A stretch of 38,777 bases of DNA from an uncultured Sutterella sp. (GTDB lineage Bacteria > Pseudomonadota > Gammaproteobacteria > Burkholderiales > Burkholderiaceae_F): the NCBI GenBank assembly GCA_900553105.1, contig USCE01000003.1, positions 1 to 38,777 on the forward strand. The letters are read 5' to 3'. Both the position numbers and the translations under genes were made by a program. Below, piece after piece: positions 15,118 to 23,530 of this stretch. How positions within the stretch are numbered: position 1 is the stretch's first letter; each line of letters starts with the position of its first letter. The notes under the pieces were generated by a model, which was not told the DNA's origin, did not search any database, and saw nothing but the letters and a program-made list of their open reading frames with translations.

Positions 15118-17868
15118 TTAAGCCTCAGTGGATTGATCACCTTCAGGCAAATAGCCTTCTGTCGTGTCAGTAGCAGGCAATTCAACACCTTCGGTCACTT
15201 TTGCCTCTTCCGAAGCCTTTTCTTCTTCGACATCTTTTTCTGCAATGCGTTGCACCGCTACAAGACTGTCGTCTTTAATTGAGATGAGCGTTACGCCTTG
15301 TGTAGCTCGCTTCAAGACAGAAATCTGGGCAACGGGCGTTCGAACGATCTTACCCTTGACCGTGAGCAACATCACTTCATCGTTTTCATCGACCAAAGTC
15401 GCCGCTACAACCTTACCGTTACGCTCGCTCGTTTGGATCGCAATCATGCCCTTGGAGCCACGACCGTGGCGAGTATACTCTCCGACCTCGGTACGTTTAC
15501 CATAACCGTTCTCGGTAGCCGTCAACACCGTTTGCACTTCAGAGTCAGCCACCAGCATCGCAATAACCTGTTGACCGTCATCTAACTGCATGCCACGCAC
15601 ACCGCGGGCAGCACGTCCCATCGGTCGGACATCCGTTTCGCTAAAGCGCACGGCTTTACCGGCATCCGAAAAGAGCATGACATCATGCTCACCATCGGTG
15701 ATCGCTGCTCCGATCAAATGGTCGCCGTCATCCAAGCCGGCTGCGTTGATGCCGGAACGACGAACATTGGCAAAGTCGCTTAATCGCGTCTTTTTCACAA
15801 CACCGTTGGCTGTTGCCATAAAGACATAGTGCTTGTCATCGAAGTCAGTAATCGGCAATACCACCGTAATACGTTCCCCTTCGGCCAGCGGCACGGAATT
15901 AATAATCGGTCGTCCCTTTGAGGTTCTTGATCCTTCGGGCAATGAAAAGACATCCAAGCAATACATGCGACCAAAATCCGAGAAGCACAAAATTCTGTCA
16001 TGTGAATTCGCAATGAAGAGTTGGTCGATCACGTCGCCTTCTTTCATGCTAGCTGCCTTTTTGCCTTGACCGCCACGCTTTTGAGCTTGGTAGTCATCGA
16101 CCGGTTGGGCTTTGATATAGCCGTCACGGGTCATCGTCACCACCATCTCGCGACTCGGAATCAAGTCACGGGCATTAAAGTTCGGATCGCCCGACGGGTC
16201 AATTGCCGAACGGCGTTCATCACCGTACTCGGCCTTTATCTTCAACAGGTCTTCTTCAATAATCTGACGCACACGTTCAGGCTTATGGAGAATATCGATC
16301 AAATCGGTGATGTTATCAATGACTTCACGATATTCTTGCGTAATCTTGTCTTGTTCTAAACCGGTTAAGCGTTGCAAGCGCATTTGCAAAATACTGTCGG
16401 CTTGCTTTTCACTTAAATAGTATTGGCCTTCTCGCATACCAAGCTCTTCGCCCACATCTTCCGGACGATAAAGCGAAATATCGGCCGCTGCGCGACTCAA
16501 GAGTTCGCTCACTAAAGAAGAACCCCAGCCACGACTCATCAACCCGGCCTTGGCCACTTCCGGCGTTGGTGCATTACGAATAATGGTCAGGAAGTCATCA
16601 ATGTTGGCCAATGCCACGGCCAAGCCTTCCAAAATATGTCCGCGAGCACGCGCTTCGCGAAGTTCAAACAAACAGCGACGCGTGACCACTTCACGGCGAT
16701 GCATCAAGAATGCTTCGATAATCTGACGAAGGTTGAGCAGTTGTGGTTGCCCGTCAACGAGTGCCACCATATTGATACCGAAGGAGTCCTGCAATTGCGT
16801 CATTTTGTAGAGGTTGTTGAGTACCACATCGGCCACAACACCGCTCTTTAAGTCAATGACAACACGCACGCCGTCTTTATCGGTCTCATCTCGAAGATCA
16901 CTGATGCCTTCAATCTTCTTTTCATTAATAAGATGAGCAATGCTCTCAACCAAAACACGCTTATTGACTTGATATGGAATTTCATCAACAACGATTCTCG
17001 TGCGACGGCCGCGATCGAACTCCTCATAGTGCGTTTTGGCGCGCATTAAGACGCGACCACGTCCCGTACGGTACCCCTCGATCACACCTTTTAAACCAAA
17101 AATCGTGCCGCCGGTAGGAAAGTCCGGAGCCGGAACGAATTTAATTAAATCATCGACCGTTGCCTCAGGATTATTGAGCAAATGCACACAAGCATCGATC
17201 GTTTCACCCAAGTTATGCGGCGGAATGTTTGTGGCCATCCCCACGGCGATACCGGCACTACCGTTGATCAACAACTGCGGAATGCGCGTCGGCAACACCG
17301 TCGGTTCTTTTTCGGTGTTGTCGTAGTTCGGAGTAAAGTCAACCGTTTCTTTTTCGATATCGGCCAACATTTCACCGGCCAACTTCTGCAACTTCACTTC
17401 GGTGTAACGCATGGCTGCCGCGCTATCGCCATCAAGGCTACCGAAGTTACCTTGACCGTAAACGAGCGGGTAGCGAAGCGAGAAGGGTTGAGCCATGCGC
17501 ACGATCGTGTCATAAGCAGCGCTGTCACCGTGCGGGTGATACTTACCGATCACGTCCCCGACCACACGAGCCGATTTTTTAGTCGGACGCGAGTACACAT
17601 TGCCCATCTGTTGCATGGCAAACAAAACGCGACGGTGTACGGGCTTTAACCCATCTCGCACGTCAGGCAACGCACGGCCGACAATCACACTCATGGCGTA
17701 ATCGAGGTAAGCACGCTTCATTTCCGTTTCAAGGGATACGGGCAGAAGCTCTTGGGCGATGTTAACCATCGAACCGGGCTCTTGAGCGCCGTTGTCCTCA
17801 ACCTCTGTGAGTTCTTCGTTTTGTTCGTCTTTAATTTCTTCGTTATCCGACATTGATTCAGTATCCAT
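15118..17868 (-). CDS. gyrA: DNA gyrase subunit A
   Basis: Cleaves and rejoins DNA to add negative supercoils with GyrB. Conserved core YLDYAMSVIVGRALPDVRDG, the catalytic Tyr in AAAMRYTEV, and the C-terminal beta-pinwheel with a GyrA box QKRGGQGK. In the quinolone-determining region HPHGDSAAYD, the residues matching E. coli Ser83 and Asp87 are Ser (codon 17521-17523) and Asp (17509-17511), so the sequence looks wild type. The start is uncertain: ATGs at 17922, 17868, 17853 and 17769 are in frame. The one at 17769 aligns with typical starts (MVNIAQELLPVSLE); the earlier ones add an acidic leader. No strong ribosome site decides. Long acidic C-terminal tail after the pinwheel. Confidence 0.95.
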   Translation of the reverse strand: MDTESMSDNEEIKDEQNEELTEVEDNGAQEPGSMVNIAQELLPVSLETEMKRAYLDYAMSVIVGRALPDVRDGLKPVHRRVLFAMQQMGNVYSRPTKKSARVVGDVIGKYHPHGDSAAYDTIVRMAQPFSLRYPLVYGQGNFGSLDGDSAAAMRYTEVKLQKLAGEMLADIEKETVDFTPNYDNTEKEPTVLPTRIPQLLINGSAGIAVGMATNIPPHNLGETIDACVHLLNNPEATVDDLIKFVPAPDFPTGGTIFGLKGVIEGYRTGRGRVLMRAKTHYEEFDRGRRTRIVVDEIPYQVNKRVLVESIAHLINEKKIEGISDLRDETDKDGVRVVIDLKSGVVADVVLNNLYKMTQLQDSFGINMVALVDGQPQLLNLRQIIEAFLMHRREVVTRRCLFELREARARGHILEGLAVALANIDDFLTIIRNAPTPEVAKAGLMSRGWGSSLVSELLSRAAADISLYRPEDVGEELGMREGQYYLSEKQADSILQMRLQRLTGLEQDKITQEYREVIDNITDLIDILHKPERVRQIIEEDLLKIKAEYGDERRSAIDPSGDPNFNARDLIPSREMVVTMTRDGYIKAQPVDDYQAQKRGGQGKKAASMKEGDVIDQLFIANSHDRILCFSDFGRMYCLDVFSLPEGSRTSKGRPIINSVPLAEGERITVVLPITDFDDKHYVFMATANGVVKKTRLSDFANVRRSGINAAGLDDGDHLIGAAITDGEHDVMLFSDAGKAVRFSETDVRPMGRAARGVRGMQLDDGQQVIAMLVADSEVQTVLTATENGYGKRTEVGEYTRHGRGSKGMIAIQTSERNGKVVAATLVDENDEVMLLTVKGKIVRTPVAQISVLKRATQGVTLISIKDDSLVAVQRIAEKDVEEEKASEEAKVTEGVELPATDTTEGYLPEGDQSTEA

Positions 17869-18012
17869 TGACGTTTTTATGCAATCTGCTGATTTTATCA
17901 GGAAAACGGCAAAATTTCCCATGCAAAAGTGTATATTTTTTTATTAGAAATCAATGTGTTACTGGCACAATCAGGAAGATTTTTTTCATAGCAACAAAAA
18001 ATAGCGAAATTG

Positions 18013-18022
18013 CGAGCGCTCG
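18013..18022. promoter_or_regulatory. Palindrome and candidate -10 upstream of mtaD
   Basis: CGAGCGCTCG is a perfect 10-base palindrome, followed five bases later by TACAAT (18028-18033), about 36 bases before the mtaD start. No good -35 exists at normal spacing, so the palindrome could be an activator or repressor site. The rest of the 147-200 base gyrA/mtaD gap is AT-rich and holds the gyrA leader. Confidence 0.35.
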
Positions 18023-18069
18023 TGCCCTACAATATCGCATCACCGCATTTCTTTTGACGAGGACTGACA

Positions 18070-19380
18070 ATGCATGTTCAGACTATGATTCATGCTGGGT
18101 ACGTTATGCCCATGACTGAGAATCGGGTCGTATTGACCAATCATGCCATTTTGATCAACGAAGGTCGCATTACCGATATCATCGATCCCGCGCAATGCAC
18201 CGATGTCACGGCCAACGTTGTTTATGATCTTCCCGACCACATTGTGTTGCCGGGCTTTGTCAACGCTCACACGCACGCTCCCATGAATCTTTTACGCGGA
18301 CTCGGAGCTGACCTCCCCCTAATGCAGTGGTTGCAGACAAAAATTTGGCCTGCCGAGGGAAAACTGATGAGCGCGGCCTTCTGCCATGACGGAGCACTCC
18401 TAGCAGGTGAAGAGATGCTGGCATCGGGCGTCACGTGCGCAAACGATCATTACTTCTTCTCTGCCGACGTTGCCCGAGGACTTACCGAGGCGGGAATGAA
18501 GTGCTCGGTTTCTGCCATCATTATTGGATTTCCGTCAGCCATGGCCGCTGACGATGCCGCTTACCTTCGCTGCGCACAGGAGCTTTTTGAAGAATTTGCC
18601 GATAACCGTTGCGTACGCGTAACCGTCGGCCCTCATGCCCCTTATACCGTCAGCGACACGATGCTGTTGGCCGCACGAGACTTAAGCGAAAAGTACAATG
18701 CCCGCATTCACATGCATGTCGATGAGACTCAAACAGAAATTGAAGACTCTTTAAAGCAATATGGCATGCGCCCCATTGAGCGATTGCACAAACTCGGACT
18801 GCTGAACAATCGTTTCATTTCCGTGCATACCGTACACCCTGATGACAAAGAAATTGAACTGTTGGCACAATCCGGAGCAAGCATTGTGCATTGCCCGTGC
18901 TCAAACTTAAAACTTGCCAGCGGTTTTTCACCCGTTTCGCGCATGATGCAAGCCGGCATTAATTTAGCCATCGGCACGGACGGCGTAGCCAGCAATGACA
19001 AGCTTGACATGTTGGGTGAGACTCGTTTGGCAGCTATGCTCGGCAAAACCGTTGCCAATGACACCACCGCCATGAAAGTGGCAGACCTTTTGTACGCGGC
19101 CACGATGGGCGGAGCCAAGGCGCTCGGCTGGGATGATCGGATCGGTTCTATCGAAGCGGGCAAAGATGCCGACCTCATTGCCGTGGATTTGGGAGCTACA
19201 GACTGCATTCCAATCTCCGATGCCGCTTCTCAACTTTTATACAGTGCGGGACGCGAAGATATCTCCCATGTTTGGGTCGATGGGAAACTAGTTGTAAAAA
19301 AACAACAATCGGTAGAGCTTCGTAGTCTTAGCCGAGAAAAATTACAGAATTTAGCTAAAACGTGGCAGAATAGAATTTAG
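18070..19380 (+). CDS. mtaD: 5'-methylthioadenosine/S-adenosylhomocysteine deaminase (TRZ/ATZ family)
   Basis: Amidohydrolase-superfamily deaminase that converts methylthioadenosine or S-adenosylhomocysteine to the inosine form, removing by-products of methylation and polyamine synthesis. 436 residues. Zinc ligands visible: HTHAP near residue 68, HMHVDET, SVHTVHPDD, and the catalytic Asp in GTDGVASND; the composite-domain C-terminus AGKDADLIAVDL is typical. The ATG at 18070 has GAGGA seven to eight bases upstream. In related betaproteobacteria this gene neighbours ubiG and gph; here ompA and gph follow but ubiG does not. Guanine or cytosine deaminase activity is less likely but cannot be excluded by motif alone. 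Confidence 0.87.
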   Translation: MHVQTMIHAGYVMPMTENRVVLTNHAILINEGRITDIIDPAQCTDVTANVVYDLPDHIVLPGFVNAHTHAPMNLLRGLGADLPLMQWLQTKIWPAEGKLMSAAFCHDGALLAGEEMLASGVTCANDHYFFSADVARGLTEAGMKCSVSAIIIGFPSAMAADDAAYLRCAQELFEEFADNRCVRVTVGPHAPYTVSDTMLLAARDLSEKYNARIHMHVDETQTEIEDSLKQYGMRPIERLHKLGLLNNRFISVHTVHPDDKEIELLAQSGASIVHCPCSNLKLASGFSPVSRMMQAGINLAIGTDGVASNDKLDMLGETRLAAMLGKTVANDTTAMKVADLLYAATMGGAKALGWDDRIGSIEAGKDADLIAVDLGATDCIPISDAASQLLYSAGREDISHVWVDGKLVVKKQQSVELRSLSREKLQNLAKTWQNRI

Positions 19381-19488
19381 CTTGGATCATTGTCCCCGCA
19401 AAGGCCACTCGCGAGGGCGGAGGGACAGGATCGGACGCCTGCGGTCGTCTGGTTGTTTAACCGCAATAATTCCAATTGGAGACATTTT
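19371..19488 (+). promoter_or_regulatory. ompA promoter candidate and structured 5' leader
   Basis: TAGAAT (19371-19376), inside the last codons of mtaD, is a plausible -10 with a weak -35. The roughly 105-base leader is GC-rich and foldable: TGTCCC/GGGACA (19391-19396 with 19422-19427), GACG/CGTC around the next segment, and GGTT/AACC close to the ribosome site. GGAGA sits just before the start codon. Long structured leaders that prolong mRNA life are known for E. coli ompA; here that role is inference. Confidence 0.4.
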
Positions 19489-20067
19489 ATGAAAAAAGTA
19501 TTTGCTATGAGCGCCGCGATGGCTGCCATGCTCACTTTCGGTGGCGTGGCACAAGCTACGGACATTGCTCCCTATGTGACTTCCTCTTCCAAGGAAATCG
19601 TCAAGAGCGGTTATGACCTCTGCTGGCGCACCGGCTTCTGGACTCCGGCTTTGGCTGAAGGCACTGGTTGCGACGGTGACGTTGCCAACAGTGGCAAGAT
19701 CGTTTTGGCTGCCGACACGCTCTTTGACCTCAATAGCGCCCGCGTAAAACCCGAAGGCGTCAAGATGTTGCAAGAATTGGTTGCTCGCATGTCCGGTTTA
19801 AACGTTGACGTTGTGATGGCCACCGGCTACACAGACGAAACGGGTCCGGCTGACTTCAACCAAGCTTTGAGCGAACGTCGTGCTGAAGCTGTTAAGAACA
19901 TCATGGTTCGTGAAGGCGTGCCCGCCGACAAGATCCAAACCGAAGGTAAGGGTCCCGCCAATCCTGTCGTGACCTGCACGGAAGGCCAATCCAAGGCTGA
20001 ATTCGTTGCCTGCTTGGCTCCGAACCGTCGCACGGTCGTCGAAGTGGTCGGCTCTCGCGCTGAATAA
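19489..20067 (+). CDS. ompA: OmpA-family outer membrane/periplasmic protein without beta-barrel
   Basis: 192 residues. A signal peptide (MKKVFAMSAAMAAMLTFGGVAQA) is followed by a short linker with a Cys pair (LCWRTGFW ... GTGCDGD), then one OmpA C-terminal domain with the peptidoglycan-binding GYTDETGPADFNQALSERRA. A second Cys pair (VVTCTEG ... ACLAPN) sits near the end. There is no eight-strand barrel, as in the short OmpA proteins of Bordetella and Burkholderia. The start at 19489 is fixed by GGAGA and the signal peptide; the open frame upstream is non-coding leader. Biased codons suggest high expression. It probably links outer membrane to wall. Ends at a strong terminator. Confidence 0.92.
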   Translation: MKKVFAMSAAMAAMLTFGGVAQATDIAPYVTSSSKEIVKSGYDLCWRTGFWTPALAEGTGCDGDVANSGKIVLAADTLFDLNSARVKPEGVKMLQELVARMSGLNVDVVMATGYTDETGPADFNQALSERRAEAVKNIMVREGVPADKIQTEGKGPANPVVTCTEGQSKAEFVACLAPNRRTVVEVVGSRAE

Positions 20068-20100
20068 TTGATGCAACCTTTGTGCATTAATTGATTCTTC

Positions 20101-20134
20101 AAAGGGCGTTCCCATAATGGGGACGCCCTTTTTT
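20101..20134 (+). terminator. Rho-independent terminator of ompA
   Basis: Stem of about ten pairs (GGGCGTTCCC with GGGGACGCCC, one T-G pair; 20104-20113 and 20119-20128), five-base loop, A run before and six T after (20129-20134). Confidence 0.9.
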
Positions 20135-20167
20135 GTCTTGTCTTCATTTACTAAAGAGATCGTTGAC

Positions 20168-20839
20168 ATGCCTTTAATGTTGTTTGACCTTGACGGAACG
20201 CTCGTTGACAGTGCACCTGACCTCGTTGCCAGTATGAACCGACTACGTCATTCGATGGCTCTCGAAGAACTGCCTTATGAAACATTGCGCGAATACGCCG
20301 GCGCCGGTGCACGAGGACTTTTGTGGGCAAGCTTTGGCTTAAAGCCCGAAGATGAGACGTTTGAAAAACTCAAAGCTGAATTTTTAGCGGACTACCAGGC
20401 ACATTGCTGTGATCACGTGACAATCTTTGATGGTATCACGTCACTCTTGGACACACTTGAAGCTCGTGGCTGGCAATGGGGGATCGTGACCAATAAGTTT
20501 GCTAGCTTTACAGAACCCTTGGTAAAAAAAGCCGGTTTTGCCCAACGAGCTGCCGCCGTGATTTCCGGCGACGCAACAGCACACCTAAAGCCCCACCCAG
20601 ACAATCTTTTCGTTGCGCTTGAAAAGATCGGTGCAACAGCCGAAACCTGCATCTATGTCGGCGATGATATTCGAGACGCCAAAGCAGCACGCGCTGCCGG
20701 CATGGATTTTATCGCTGTCGACTGGGGCTATATTCGTCACGACACACCGATTCAGACCTGGGGAGCCAATTACATTGCGCATCAGCCCGATGACATCATC
20801 CAACTTTTACCGCAACTGGAAGGTCGGTTGATGAGATAA
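20168..20839 (+). CDS. gph: Phosphoglycolate phosphatase Gph (HAD family)
   Basis: Dephosphorylates 2-phosphoglycolate, a product of DNA-end repair and side reactions. 223 residues. HAD motifs in order: DLDGTLVDS (nucleophile Asp7), IVTNK (motif II), the Lys of KPHPDNLF, and VGDDIRDAKAARAAG (motif IV); the alpha-helical cap lies between residues 15 and 85. The ATG at 20168 is preceded by AAGAGAT at about nine bases; the open frame reaches further up, into the ompA terminator, which is not coding. In Burkholderiales it usually follows ubiG; here it follows ompA. No terminator seen after it. Confidence 0.92.
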   Translation: MPLMLFDLDGTLVDSAPDLVASMNRLRHSMALEELPYETLREYAGAGARGLLWASFGLKPEDETFEKLKAEFLADYQAHCCDHVTIFDGITSLLDTLEARGWQWGIVTNKFASFTEPLVKKAGFAQRAAAVISGDATAHLKPHPDNLFVALEKIGATAETCIYVGDDIRDAKAARAAGMDFIAVDWGYIRHDTPIQTWGANYIAHQPDDIIQLLPQLEGRLMR

Positions 20840-20998
20840 CAAAGGCCTGCGTTAAGCTTGAAGCAATCTTTCTCAACTACAATAGCTGTTATCCACTGAG
20901 TTAATCAGGGTTTACACCTAGTGAGTAAGTAGAAACGATAACATTTTAGGTCATCATTATTGTTTCAAATCTGGCTAGGCTATGCGTTTGTCATTTTT

Positions 20999-21033
20999 CC
21001 TGCTGAAGAAAAATATTAGCAGGAGATTAGGAG
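20999..21033 (+). promoter_or_regulatory. Small hairpin and tandem ribosome sites before hemG
   Basis: CCTGCT (20999-21004) pairs with AGCAGG (21018-21023). An AGGAGATT at 21021 is repeated as AGGAGATC at 21029, the second six bases before the hemG ATG. The hairpin covers the first copy only. Upstream, 20840-20998 holds the hemG promoter by default, but no clear boxes are visible. Confidence 0.45.
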
Positions 21034-21039
21034 ATCAAA

Positions 21040-21576
21040 ATGAAATCTGTGCTCGTGCTCTACTACAGCCGCAGCGGTCATACGGCACGTGTCGCCCGTC
21101 GTATTTGGGAAACGCTCGTTGCCGAAGGCAATCAAGCCGACATGATGGATGTGATTGAAGCCGACCGTGAAGGTGTACAGTGGGATAAGTACGACTTGTA
21201 TATCGTCGGTTGCCCCGTACTTTACGGTACGTACCCGAAAGCCTTCTATGAGTTTGTCGGCAAACACAAAGACATGCTCAATGCAAAGCCGCACAGCTTC
21301 TTTAACGTCTCCGTAGTAGCCAGAACGCCGATCAAGGCAACGCCTGAAGGCAATCGCTACATGCAAAAATTCTTGCAAAAATCGCCTTGGGTCCCCCGTG
21401 ATGTCAAGTGCATCGCCGGTAAGGTTGACTACCCGAACTGGGGTTGGCTTGATACCAAGATGATTCAAATGATCATGAAAATGACGAAGGGCCCGACCGA
21501 TCCGACCGCCGTGATTGATTACACGGACTGGGAGGACGTCAAGACCTACGCTCGTCATTGCCTCACGTTAGCTTAA
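21040..21576 (+). CDS. hemG: Menaquinone-dependent protoporphyrinogen oxidase HemG
   Basis: Flavodoxin-like FMN enzyme that oxidises protoporphyrinogen IX in heme synthesis and passes electrons to quinone, so it works without oxygen. 178 residues (E. coli HemG 181). FMN loop YYSRSGHTARVAR (residues 8-20), GCPVLYGTYPKAFYEFV matching the E. coli RYGHYHSAFQEFV region, the long insert NVSVVARTPIKATPEGN, and the C-terminal IMKMTKGPTDPT and YTDWEDV typical of HemG and absent from plain flavodoxins. Start fixed by AGGAGAT six bases upstream. No other heme gene adjoins. A generic flavodoxin is the alternative, less likely given the HemG-specific insert. Confidence 0.88.
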   Translation: MKSVLVLYYSRSGHTARVARRIWETLVAEGNQADMMDVIEADREGVQWDKYDLYIVGCPVLYGTYPKAFYEFVGKHKDMLNAKPHSFFNVSVVARTPIKATPEGNRYMQKFLQKSPWVPRDVKCIAGKVDYPNWGWLDTKMIQMIMKMTKGPTDPTAVIDYTDWEDVKTYARHCLTLA

Positions 21577-21601
21577 TTATCTAATTAAGTCTTCAAGTTA
21601 T

Positions 21602-21638
21602 GAAAGTCGCCCAAATGTGGGCGACTTTCGTAATTTTT
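21602..21638 (+). terminator. Rho-independent terminator of hemG
   Basis: Perfect 12-bp stem GAAAGTCGCCCA/TGGGCGACTTTC (21602-21613 with 21618-21629), tetraloop AATG, then GTAATTTTT. Confidence 0.88.
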
Positions 21639-21693
21639 GAACATAGAGGCTAAAATTTTATTTTTATAGCTTTTTGTCTGAATTAGGAAATTA

Positions 21694-23385
21694 ATGATGA
21701 CCGATTTTCCGTGGCTGGCCAAGTACCCTGAAGGGGTTCCTGCTCAAATCGATCCTGATCGTATTGCCAATATTCCGGCTCTTCTTGATCAAGTCGCTCA
21801 AAAACATCCCTCTGCGCCTATCTTTACGAACATGGGCGTGACCTTGACGGCCAGTGAAACGCAGGCCATGACCAAAGACTTTGCGGCTTATCTGCAATCT
21901 TTGCCCGGCATGAAAAAAGGTGACCGCGTTGCCATCATGATGCCCAACCTGTTGCAATACCCCATTGCCATGTTTGCCATCTTGCGTGCGGGATTCATCA
22001 TTGTTAACGTCAATCCCCTTTACACGGCCCGCGAGCTTGAGCACCAATTGAAAGACTCCGGTGCAAAAGCCATCATCATTATTGAAAACTTCGCCAAAAC
22101 GCTCGAGCGTGTGATTGCACGCACGGAGGTCAAACACGTCATTACGACTCAAGTCGGAGACCTTTTCCCATGCGTGAAGCGCTTATTGGTCAACACCGTT
22201 GTCAAGCACGTTAAAAAGATGGTGCCCGAATGGAACCTTCCTGGTGCCGTTGACTATCGCACAGCTCTGTCTCGCGGACACCAAGTTGGTTTTAAGCCCG
22301 TTGAAATCAGTAACGAAGACGTCGCCCTATTGCAGTACACGGGGGGCACAACCGGCGTTGCTAAGGGCGCCATGCTCACGCATCGCAACGTGCTGGCCAA
22401 TGTCGAACAAACGGGTCGCTGGATCAGTGTGACGTTTAAAGAATGCGAAGAAGTGGCCATGTGCGCTTTGCCGCTTTATCACATCTTTGCTTTTACGGCG
22501 ACATTAAGCTTCTTAAACTGGAGCTCTCGCAGTGTCTTGATTACAAACCCGCGTGACATGAAGGGCCTTGTCAAAGAATGCGAACGCTGGAACTTCTCGG
22601 TGTACACGGGTGTGAACACCCTTTATAACGCACTGTTAAATAACCCGGACTTCTGCAAATTAAACTTCTCGCGCCTGAAGATGGCAGTGGCCGGCGGTAC
22701 GCAAGTGCAAAAGGTTGTTGCCGATCGCTGGAAAGAAGTCACGGGCCACGGCATTCTTGAAGCCTACGGATTAACCGAAGCCAGCCCTGGCATCTGCGGC
22801 ATTTTGCCCGAAGCTCCTTGGGATGGCTCCGTCGGCTATCCAATTCCGAGCACCGAAGTCTCGATTCGTGGCGAGGGCTTTAAGGACTTAGGCCTTTGCC
22901 CGAGTGAAGATCCCGAAACCATTGCGGCCTACACGGGTGAAATTTGCGCCAAAGGACCGCAAATCATGAAGGGCTATTGGAATCGTCCTGAAGAAACGGC
23001 CGCAACGTTCCGCGACGGTTGGTTGCGTACGGGCGACGTCGGTTACATGGATATTAACGGAAAGATCACTATCACGGACCGCAAGAAAGACATGATTTTG
23101 GTCTCAGGCTTTAACGTTTATCCCAATGAGGTCGAAAGCGTGATTGCCTCAATGCCCGGCGTGCTTGAATGCGGCGTTGTGGGTGTTCCGCACGAACGCT
23201 CCGGTGAAACAGTGAAAGCGGTGATTGTGCTGAAGGATCCTTCCATCACGAAAGACGATGTGGTGAAGTATTGCCGTACGCAATTAACGGGCTACAAGAT
23301 CCCGCGTCAAATCGTCTTTGTGGATTCGCTGCCGAAGACTGCCGTAGGCAAGATTCTTCGCCGTGAATTAAAAGACATCGCATAA
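21694..23385 (+). CDS. fadD: Long-chain fatty acid-CoA ligase FadD
   Basis: Activates fatty acids with ATP and CoA at the inner face of the membrane. 563 residues. AMP-binding motif YTGGTTGVAKGAMLTH (residues 215-230), the A5 region EAYGLTEASP, the A7-A8 segment GWLRTGDVGYMD ... ITDRKKDMI, and the catalytic Lys near the end in KTAVGKILRREL. Two ATGs (21694, 21697) share AGGAA; the second has the better seven-base spacing. Flanked by terminators on both sides, so monocistronic. No beta-oxidation genes adjoin; in an anaerobe it may feed exogenous fatty acids into lipids (inference). Confidence 0.93.
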   Translation: MMTDFPWLAKYPEGVPAQIDPDRIANIPALLDQVAQKHPSAPIFTNMGVTLTASETQAMTKDFAAYLQSLPGMKKGDRVAIMMPNLLQYPIAMFAILRAGFIIVNVNPLYTARELEHQLKDSGAKAIIIIENFAKTLERVIARTEVKHVITTQVGDLFPCVKRLLVNTVVKHVKKMVPEWNLPGAVDYRTALSRGHQVGFKPVEISNEDVALLQYTGGTTGVAKGAMLTHRNVLANVEQTGRWISVTFKECEEVAMCALPLYHIFAFTATLSFLNWSSRSVLITNPRDMKGLVKECERWNFSVYTGVNTLYNALLNNPDFCKLNFSRLKMAVAGGTQVQKVVADRWKEVTGHGILEAYGLTEASPGICGILPEAPWDGSVGYPIPSTEVSIRGEGFKDLGLCPSEDPETIAAYTGEICAKGPQIMKGYWNRPEETAATFRDGWLRTGDVGYMDINGKITITDRKKDMILVSGFNVYPNEVESVIASMPGVLECGVVGVPHERSGETVKAVIVLKDPSITKDDVVKYCRTQLTGYKIPRQIVFVDSLPKTAVGKILRRELKDIA

Positions 23386-23431
23386 TCAAGACTCTGAGAA
23401 ATCCATGACGGGTTTCTCAAGTTGACCGAAC

Positions 23432-23471
23432 CGGGCTAGAACTAAAAAACGTTCCAAGCCCGTTTTTTTTT
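23432..23471 (+). terminator. Rho-independent terminator of fadD
   Basis: Outer stem CGGGCT/AGCCCG (23432-23437 with 23457-23462) with an inner GAAC/GTTC extension, followed by nine T. A weaker hairpin GAGAAATCC/GGGTTTCTC lies just upstream, at about 23396-23418. Confidence 0.85.
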
Positions 23472-23484
23472 GCAATAACACAAA

Positions 23485-23502
23485 GGGCTCCTTCAGGAGC
23501 CC
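23485..23502 (-). terminator. Terminator of the TerC-family gene
   Basis: Stem GGGCTCC/GGAGCCC (23485-23491 with 23496-23502), loop TTCA; on the minus strand followed by TTTGTGTT. Converges with the fadD terminator. Confidence 0.75.
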
Positions 23503-23530
23503 CGGTGTCGATAACTATCGGTGAAAGTCG

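Noticed and set aside
17509..17523. Quinolone-resistance substitution in GyrA
   Set aside because: The positions matching Ser83 and Asp87 are still Ser and Asp.
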